Assembly (NCBI GenBank): GCA_002338335.1
Contig: DDIC01000068.1
Coordinates: 8,391-19,054 of the forward strand
Direction of reading: 5' to 3'
DNA from: Bacteroidetes bacterium UBA1860
Lineage (GTDB): Bacteria > Bacteroidota > Rhodothermia > Balneolales > Balneolaceae
DNA: 10,664 bases
Both the position numbers and the translations under genes were made by a program. Shown piece after piece: positions 5,831-10,664 of the stretch (its first letter is position 1; each line of letters begins with the position of its first letter). Under the pieces are notes generated by a model that was not told where the DNA came from, did no database searches, and saw only the letters and a list, made by a program, of their open reading frames with translations.

Positions 5831-6664
5831 TCAATACTGACTTATGTCTTGAAGCACGTCTATCCAAACCTGATCCACAATCTTTTTGCGACCGCCCGCG
5901 ACTTGGATCATGGTTTGCTCGATGTGGCCAATCGGCATGGTGCCATGATGGTGCCCCCATTTGGCAGATTCGACGGATACAAATCCGTCATTTGGCCCTT
6001 CTTGATCATAAATCATCCCGTTTTGGATGCCAAAAATCGGGTTAAGGGGCTCACTTGTACCTTTACCTGTCGCCGCTGAATACGAATAATACGCCACATC
6101 GGGATGATCTGGGACATTCGGATTAAACTCCTCCTGAACGTAAGCTCGGGTCAGTTGCTCCACCGCCGCGAGGGAATCACTTTTGGCTTCGGCGTACATT
6201 TGCGCCCCCATCCAGTCAAAAAACTGCTTCATGGGCCCACGAAGAGGCCCAGGAGTCTTGAGTACAAGCTCTGCCATGGTTGTCCCCTGATGAGGTGAGG
6301 CAATGGTGGTCAGGGTGGCAACTGACGAAGCAGCATCCATTTTGGCAATCGCATAACGCATATCCAGCCCGCCCATGGAGTGCGCAATCACATGAAACTT
6401 CTCAAAGCCATATTGCTGCTGCAAGGCATGAATTCGATTCATCCACTCCTCGGAACGCGTTTCGATGCTGGCATAGGGGACAATATTTGGGGCAAATGCC
6501 TTCGCACCTCGAGACCGAAATAACATACACGGCTCGTGAAGCGGAGCATGCGAAATCAGTGCAGACACACCTCCAGCATACCCATGACACATCAGAATAG
6601 GTAGGTCCACTTGGATAATATCCGGTTGTGGATAAGGCTTTATAGTCGCTGTAATACTTGGCAT
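5831..6664 (-). CDS. Alpha/beta-hydrolase lipase/esterase, probably cytoplasmic
   Basis: 277 residues, related in layout to bacterial triacylglycerol lipases. LPILMCHGYAGG (21-32) is the oxyanion-hole loop; VIAHSMGGLDMRYA carries the nucleophile Ser96; IASPHQGTTMAEL follows as in LipA-type lipases; PNDGFVSVESAKWG supplies the acid Asp226; and GHIEQTM gives the catalytic His247. It hydrolyses carboxylic esters, perhaps lipids. There is no signal peptide: the N-terminus MPSITATIKPYPQPDII is polar, and an in-frame stop sits three codons before the ATG (6676-6674), so no longer secreted form is possible. It follows the membrane-anchored gene by 22 bp, probably as the last gene of the yicC-gmk-rpoZ-coaBC unit. 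No strong Shine-Dalgarno site is visible. Confidence 0.87.
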   Translation of the reverse strand: MPSITATIKPYPQPDIIQVDLPILMCHGYAGGVSALISHAPLHEPCMLFRSRGAKAFAPNIVPYASIETRSEEWMNRIHALQQQYGFEKFHVIAHSMGGLDMRYAIAKMDAASSVATLTTIASPHQGTTMAELVLKTPGPLRGPMKQFFDWMGAQMYAEAKSDSLAAVEQLTRAYVQEEFNPNVPDHPDVAYYSYSAATGKGTSEPLNPIFGIQNGMIYDQEGPNDGFVSVESAKWGHHHGTMPIGHIEQTMIQVAGGRKKIVDQVWIDVLQDISQY

Positions 6665-6672
6665 AATGTCTA

Positions 6673-6694
6673 CTCAGGATGTGTGCTCAGGATG
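6673..6694. repeat. 9-bp direct repeat at the gene junction
   Basis: CTCAGGATG occurs at 6673-6681 and again at 6686-6694, a 13-bp period, spanning the end of the hypothetical gene and the leader of the lipase gene. The second copy contains the stop codon of the upstream gene. It may reflect a small duplication. Confidence 0.5.
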
Positions 6695-7097
6695 GAATAA
6701 GGCGAATCGTAGCATGAATGGTTCCCACGCGCACCATATGAATGTGCATCACCTCATCCGGGAAGTGAACGCGAGCAGGTGATTCATACCCAAGTGGCTT
6801 CACTGTTTGACCCCATTGAATGTGAAACTTCGTCGTAGAAAAACTATCAGGAACCGTCACTCGAAACTCTGGGCGTCGAAACGTCGAATCTACCTCTACC
6901 CAACGCGTTCGAACCACGGTAGAATCTAAGCCTTCGGCGTGTAGTTCCGTAATGAGCGTTTGTCGGATTTGACTAGGATTCATCGGTTCTGGGGGGACTG
7001 AAGGAGGACTAACAACCACATGCGCAACGCCCAAAGCCAGACTGGCTCCAATCAAGAGCCCAAAGCGAATGTGTCTAGGATTCCAAGAAATGTTCAT
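6687..7097 (-). CDS. Membrane-anchored protein of unknown function
   Basis: 136 residues; no family recognised. Residues 1-11 are polar and basic, about 12-30 form one hydrophobic segment (FGLLIGASLALGVAHVVVS), then a Pro-rich stretch PPSVPPEP, then a roughly 100-residue domain likely facing the periplasm, with alternating beta-type segments (RWVEVDSTF, EFRVTVPDSF, KFHIQWGQTV, IHATIRLIPS). The first segment could be an anchor or an uncleaved signal. It lies six bases after coaBC and 22 before the lipase gene, so it is very probably cotranscribed with both. A structural or assembly role at the envelope is possible, but nothing in the sequence fixes a function. The tight operon position supports it being a real gene. 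Confidence 0.75.
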   Translation of the reverse strand: MNISWNPRHIRFGLLIGASLALGVAHVVVSPPSVPPEPMNPSQIRQTLITELHAEGLDSTVVRTRWVEVDSTFRRPEFRVTVPDSFSTTKFHIQWGQTVKPLGYESPARVHFPDEVMHIHMVRVGTIHATIRLIPS

Positions 7098-7103
7098 AGC
7101 CGA

Positions 7104-8501
7104 TTATGACTTTTTCTTGGTTGATGACGAGTTGCCTGAAGGACTCACACCAGATAATGACACACTGAGCTGATCCACAAGCTGCAAAGCGACGTCAAGT
7201 TTTGTGCCTCCAAATGCATAGGGGGGATCCTGGTACTGCGCTTGATCCTGTGATTGCGCTGTCTTCTGGCCAACAAACAGTTCCACGTTGTTGGAATCAA
7301 TCCCAAAGCCCGATTCACCTTCTCGAAGTAAATTCAGGATAATCGCATCGAGGTTTTTCGCTTCCAGTTTAGATAGCGCTGCCTCCCGTGCTGTTTCGGC
7401 GTCGGATTCCATGGCAAATCCAATCAAGACTTGACCGTCAGATTTGTGCTCACCCAACCAAGCAAGAATATCTGGCGTCGGAGCCAGCTGCAAGGACCAC
7501 TCTTGATCGGCTTTCTTCACCTTTCCATCGATTCGCTTTGCAGGCTTTGCGTCCGATACCGCAGCTGCCATAATGACTACATCCGCCTCAGGTCCATGCT
7601 CTTGGACAAGCCCAAACAACTCATCCGCACTCTCGAAGCTTTTTAGTGTATCCATCGCGGGGAGTAATGCCGACTCAATGGGGCCATGAAGTAGCGTCAC
7701 ATGAGCGCCTGCTTGCTTTGCCGCCAAGGCCATGGCAATCCCCATCTTTCCGCTGCTGGGATTGCTGATAAAACGAACGTCGTCAATATGTTCACGGGTA
7801 GGGCCAGTGGTGACCAAAACGCGTTTGCCAGCAAATAGGGAAGAGGGAGCCACGCCGCGACCTTTCGCCTCATCACTAACGCCGCGCTCTCCATGACTGC
7901 GCGCTGCAACATGTCCTTCCTCCGCATCATGCTCAGGATCTACATCCGCTAGCAACCGCTCCACTTCGGCCAAAATCTCAGGTTCTTCAGGAAGTCGCCC
8001 CTGGCCGATCAAACCGCTCGCTAGATACCCCTCAGCCGGTTCAAGCACATGAATGCCATCTCCTCGCAGCAACTCCACATTACGCTGGGTTGCAGGATGA
8101 TCCCACATTTCACCATCCATCGTAGGGCAAACCATTAACGGGCATCGCCTTGCTAACACACTTGCAGTGAGCATGTTATCGGAAAACCCATGAGCAATTT
8201 TTGCCATCGTTTGCGCCGTGCAGGGTGCAACCACATAAAGATCCGCCCATTCCCCCCAGTGAATGTGACGTGTCCAGCTATCGGCAACCGCGTCCCCATC
8301 TTGATGGAACACCTCCACAGGAACCTCTTCCCGCGTTATGGCACGCAGTGTCTCTAGCCCAACAAACGACGAAACAGAGGGTGTGGTAATAGCACGCACC
8401 TCGGCACCACGTTTTTGGAGCGCTCGGAGTAAAGAAATAGATTTATACGCTGCAATGCCGCCAGTGATGCCTACGAGTATTCGTGCACCCTGGAGTGTCA
8501 T
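7104..8501 (-). CDS. coaBC: Bifunctional phosphopantothenoylcysteine decarboxylase / phosphopantothenate-cysteine ligase
   Basis: 465 residues making 4'-phosphopantetheine from 4'-phosphopantothenate and cysteine for CoA synthesis. CoaC half (1-185): flavin-binding LVGITGGIAAYKS, catalytic His79 in RHIHWGEWADLYVVAP, PTMDGEMW (126-133) where E. coli has an Asn at residue 129, and LASGLIGQGRLPEEPEI, where Ser162 stands at the position of the E. coli active-site Cys. CoaB half (223-445): VLVTTGPTREHIDDVRFISNPSSGKMG, AAAVSDAKP, KVKK. The halves are joined by an unusually long polar linker (about 186-222), and the C-terminus has a Gln-rich stretch and a Ser/Lys tail. The ATG overlaps the rpoZ stop by one base (TAATG), so the two are coupled. 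The Asp and Ser variants are, from memory, the usual Bacteroidota form. Confidence 0.96.
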   Translation of the reverse strand: MTLQGARILVGITGGIAAYKSISLLRALQKRGAEVRAITTPSVSSFVGLETLRAITREEVPVEVFHQDGDAVADSWTRHIHWGEWADLYVVAPCTAQTMAKIAHGFSDNMLTASVLARRCPLMVCPTMDGEMWDHPATQRNVELLRGDGIHVLEPAEGYLASGLIGQGRLPEEPEILAEVERLLADVDPEHDAEEGHVAARSHGERGVSDEAKGRGVAPSSLFAGKRVLVTTGPTREHIDDVRFISNPSSGKMGIAMALAAKQAGAHVTLLHGPIESALLPAMDTLKSFESADELFGLVQEHGPEADVVIMAAAVSDAKPAKRIDGKVKKADQEWSLQLAPTPDILAWLGEHKSDGQVLIGFAMESDAETAREAALSKLEAKNLDAIILNLLREGESGFGIDSNNVELFVGQKTAQSQDQAQYQDPPYAFGGTKLDVALQLVDQLSVSLSGVSPSGNSSSTKKKS

Positions 8502-8794
8502 TACTCATCCAACGACGGGTATTCGTAGGTCAAATCGTCAGAAAGGAGGTCGTCTAACGCACGACGGCCTGGGTGAAGACGCGTTTCGTATTCTTTGGAG
8601 ATACGCTCTTGCTCTTCGTTGAACGTCATCTCTTCTTCGTCTTCAAATCCTTCGAAGTACTTCAGTTTCTCGTCCAATTCGAGCTTTTCACGCGCTGCAA
8701 TTTGGCGTGCACGCTTCGAAATCACGGCCAAGAGCTCATAACGGTTGCCAAGCTCATCGCCTAGGTCTTCAATATTGATTGTCTTAATCGACAT
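8501..8794 (-). CDS. rpoZ: DNA-directed RNA polymerase omega subunit
   Basis: 97 residues. The omega core is recognisable as LGNRYELLAVISKRARQIA (about 15-33), which contacts the beta' subunit and helps assemble RNA polymerase. After it come a highly acidic stretch (FEDEEEMTFNEEQERISKEYE) and the end HPGRRALDDLLSDDLTYEYPS, diverged from the proteobacterial form. The call rests on this core plus position: gmk-rpoZ-coaBC is a conserved order in bacteria. An AAAGGG (8809-8804) nine bases before the ATG can act as ribosome site. The gene starts 22 bp after gmk, and its stop shares one base with the coaBC start. Confidence 0.88.
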   Translation of the reverse strand: MSIKTINIEDLGDELGNRYELLAVISKRARQIAAREKLELDEKLKYFEGFEDEEEMTFNEEQERISKEYETRLHPGRRALDDLLSDDLTYEYPSLDE

Positions 8795-8816
8795 AGGATC
8801 AATCCCTTTTGGGTTA

Positions 8817-9407
8817 TTATGCTTCTATAAATGCCTCAACAAAATCTCGAACTTCGCGATATGCTTCTTCGAGATCATCATTAAGGATGGTTGCGTCAAA
8901 CATCAAAGCTTCTTGCATCTCTTTTTGAGCGCGTTGAAGCCGTTCTTCAATGTCCTGTGAGCTCTCGGTGCCACGGTCGACAAGTCGCTCTTTGAGAATC
9001 TCCATGCTAGGAGGGCGGAGGTACAACACCAACGCATCATCCTCAAAAGCCGATTTAAGCGAACGCGCCCCTTTCACATCGACATCGAACAAAACAAAAT
9101 ACCCCTTTTGAAGCAACTCATCAACTGAATCACGAAGCGTGCCATACCTTGTCCCTGAAAACACCTGCTCCCACTCCAAAAATTTGTCTTTCTCCAGGGC
9201 TTCATCAAACTGCGCCTCACTCAAGAAATGGTAATGCTCACCGTCAATTTCCCCAGGTCGAGGGTCGCGTGTGGTAGCCGATACGGAGAACTTCATCGAA
9301 TGGAAATCGTGCATGAGGCGATCCTTCATCGTGCTTTTCCCCCCTCCACTTGGCGAGACCAACACGATAATCTTTCCCCGTTTGGATGATGAAGGCTCAC
9401 TCACCAT
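8817..9407 (-). CDS. gmk: Guanylate kinase
   Basis: 196 residues; transfers phosphate from ATP to GMP or dGMP, giving GDP or dGDP. The P-loop reads SPSGGGKST (18-26); the GMP-binding segment SVSATTRDPRPGEIDGEHYHF is classic, followed by RYGTLRDSVDELL, VLFDVDVKGA and the lid/adenine region LKERLVDRGTESSQDIEERL. The length is normal. The ATG at 9407 is chosen over a TTG two codons earlier because it is a standard start and gives a normal N-terminus. It lies six bases after the yicC stop. Only a weak GAGTGA is available as ribosome site, so coupling to yicC is plausible. Confidence 0.96.
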   Translation of the reverse strand: MVSEPSSSKRGKIIVLVSPSGGGKSTMKDRLMHDFHSMKFSVSATTRDPRPGEIDGEHYHFLSEAQFDEALEKDKFLEWEQVFSGTRYGTLRDSVDELLQKGYFVLFDVDVKGARSLKSAFEDDALVLYLRPPSMEILKERLVDRGTESSQDIEERLQRAQKEMQEALMFDATILNDDLEEAYREVRDFVEAFIEA

Positions 9408-9413
9408 AATCAA

Positions 9414-10325
9414 TCACTCAATATTCTGAATTTGTTCGCGTAGCTGCTCAACCTTTTCCTTGCCTTGCACTACCAAATGGGCAATCTCACTACTGTATGA
9501 TTTCGAGGAAATCGTGTTGAGTTCTCTGTTGAGCTCTTGCGACAAGAAATTTAATTGACGCCCCATGGGTTCTGTGGCTTTCATCGCATCCACCACATAG
9601 TCGATGTGCGACTGCAACCTGACCAACTCCTCACTAATGTCCATTTTGTCAGCTAAAATGGCGATTTCTGTCTGCATTCGCTCCTCATCTATCCCGGCGG
9701 TTCCATCCAGCAGCTCTTCGACTCGCGCACGCAACTTGGCTTTGGTCGCCACCGCGCGTTCATCCGCAAGCTGGCTAATTTGCTTGGTGAGCGTCGATAA
9801 CTCTTGCACCATCGCCTCCATCGCAACGCGCAGTTGATCACCCTCTTTTTGGCGCATGGCTAATGTCGAGTCTATGGCTTGGTCCACAGCCTGTAAGAAC
9901 GCCTTTTCATCCTCATCCGAGATTGTTTTTCCAAAAGAGCCATCTCCATTCAGATCACCCTTATCCATGCCAGAAAATCTCGCCTGCCAAGGCAGCACCT
10001 CCTGCAGAGTGATCGGTGAAGCATCACCCATCCGCTTTTTCATCTCCGCAACCTGCCTCACCACCTCATCCAATGCCTCAGGATCAAACAACGCCCCTTG
10101 ATCTGCAGAAACAGACGCCCCAAGTGTCACAGTCAGCGTCACTTTTCCTCGATTTAACCCCGTTTGAAGTCGTTGTTTGACGTCCCCTTCAAGATGGGCA
10201 AATTCCGCCGGTAATTTGATCGACGCATCCAAAAAGCGGCTATTCAGAGACCGAATTTCAAGGTCAAGGCTCATCGCCGATAGCGTGACCTGTGCGCGTC
10301 CGTAGCCGGTCATGGATCGAATCAT
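9414..10325 (-). CDS. yicC: YicC/YloC-family endoribonuclease
   Basis: 303 residues. The family hallmark is at the N-terminus (MIRSMTGYGRAQV), followed by LEIRSLNSRFLDASIKLP. The C-terminal domain of about 85 residues is also typical: ISEELVRLQSHIDYV, then GRQLNFLSQELNRELNTISSKS, ending in a Glu/Lys-rich helix. E. coli YicC and B. subtilis YloC are reported endoribonucleases, so an RNA-decay role is likely. The central region (about 130-220) is helical and charged. The ATG overlaps the upstream mutase stop as ATGA (10325-10322), and gmk follows six bases after its stop. yicC-gmk-rpoZ-coaBC is a common bacterial cluster, which supports the call. Confidence 0.94.
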   Translation of the reverse strand: MIRSMTGYGRAQVTLSAMSLDLEIRSLNSRFLDASIKLPAEFAHLEGDVKQRLQTGLNRGKVTLTVTLGASVSADQGALFDPEALDEVVRQVAEMKKRMGDASPITLQEVLPWQARFSGMDKGDLNGDGSFGKTISDEDEKAFLQAVDQAIDSTLAMRQKEGDQLRVAMEAMVQELSTLTKQISQLADERAVATKAKLRARVEELLDGTAGIDEERMQTEIAILADKMDISEELVRLQSHIDYVVDAMKATEPMGRQLNFLSQELNRELNTISSKSYSSEIAHLVVQGKEKVEQLREQIQNIE

Positions 10326-10664
10326 CCGTCTACCTCCGATAATACGTGTTGAATCAGTGCCTCTGCTTCTGCTGCTGAGGGCGCTTCACTATAAAACCGA
10401 ATAATAGGCTCTGTATTTGACGTTCTCATGTGGACCCACCCATGCTCAAAATCAAGTTTTACACCATCAACAGTATTTGGAGAGAGGTGCGCAAAGGCGT
10501 TGGCCACCTTCTCCAAAAAGGGTTCTGTATCCATTCCTAAATCGGCAAGTGCCCGTTTTTGTTTGGACATTACAAACGTCGGATAACTCGCTCGACATTC
10601 CGAAGCACTCATTTTTTTGGATGCCATCTGATGCAAGACAATCGCCACACCCATTAACGCATCT
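10322..10664 (-). CDS. Phosphoglucosamine/phosphomannomutase family protein, C-terminal part
   Basis: The 5' end lies outside the window; the frame is open to base 10664 (codons for Asp-Ala-Leu precede the first ATG, as in the DxLxxxxxxL helix of this family). The visible part is the last domain of an alpha-D-phosphohexomutase: SECRASYPTFVMSKQKR, then DGVKLDFEHGWVHMRTSNTEPIIRFYSEA, where RTSNTEP is the phosphate-binding loop. The closest style is the GlmM/ManB type of Bacteroidota, which makes glucosamine-1-phosphate or mannose-1-phosphate for cell-wall or polysaccharide precursors; the part seen cannot decide the substrate. The stop overlaps the yicC start by four bases, tying it to the yicC-gmk unit. 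Confidence 0.85.
   Translation of the reverse strand, partial: DALMGVAIVLHQMASKKMSASECRASYPTFVMSKQKRALADLGMDTEPFLEKVANAFAHLSPNTVDGVKLDFEHGWVHMRTSNTEPIIRFYSEAPSAAEAEALIQHVLSEVDG

Noticed and set aside
7388..7646. Plus-strand open frames inside coaBC
   Set aside because: They are antisense to a conserved enzyme gene and have no domain signal.
9408..9413. TTG start two codons upstream for gmk
   Set aside because: The adjacent ATG at 9407 is a standard start and changes nothing in the domain.
1..10664. CRISPR arrays, tRNA or rRNA genes, insertion sequences, phage genes
   Set aside because: No regularly spaced long repeats, cloverleaf sequences, transposase-like proteins or terminal inverted repeats were found on reading; covariance and profile searches were not possible here.

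Overview
The window looks like chromosomal housekeeping DNA from a Gram-negative bacterium of the Bacteroidota or a close relative (a Rhodothermota/Balneolota-type lineage would fit). The reasons are: a CoaBC whose CoaC half carries the Met-Asp and Ala-Ser-Gly active-site forms I associate with that group, a GlmM-like hexose-phosphate mutase tail ending in the SNTEPIIR signature, a menaquinone methyltransferase, a Tat-exported Gfo/Idh/MocA oxidoreductase, and weak or absent Shine-Dalgarno sites before most genes. The lineage is an inference from protein style, not from a marker RNA; no tRNA or rRNA was seen.

Plus strand, 1-5474: a partial histidine phosphatase, a menaquinone methyltransferase (menG/ubiE), fabZ, a possible 44-codon small ORF made of a degenerate 9-bp repeat, panB, surE, then after a 72-bp gap a Tat-secreted oxidoreductase and a small XRE-type helix-turn-helix gene. 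The first six are packed with overlaps of 4, 4 and 8 bp or very short gaps, as in a single transcription unit linking quinone methylation, fatty-acid elongation, pantothenate synthesis and nucleotide dephosphorylation.

Minus strand, 10664-5487 (read right to left): the C-terminal end of a phosphoglucosamine/phosphomannomutase, yicC, gmk, rpoZ, coaBC, a membrane-anchored protein of unknown function, a signal-peptide-less lipase, and a separate ribbon-helix-helix gene. yicC-gmk-rpoZ-coaBC is a classic bacterial cluster; here its genes overlap or are spaced by 1-25 bp. PanB (plus strand) and CoaBC (minus strand) both belong to the pantothenate-to-coenzyme A route.

The two transcription units converge at 5474/5487. 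The meeting point is occupied by two antitoxin-like DNA-binding genes (XRE and RHH) facing each other with only 12 bp between them and no toxin in sight, flanked by AT-rich DNA. The least ordinary items are: the repeat-built small ORF with a good ribosome site that ends in an ATGA overlap with panB, which has none of its own; an in-frame 15-bp tandem repeat inserted in the histidine phosphatase; and the orphan antitoxin pair. I found no clear new defence or metabolic system; most of the window is ordinary core genome.
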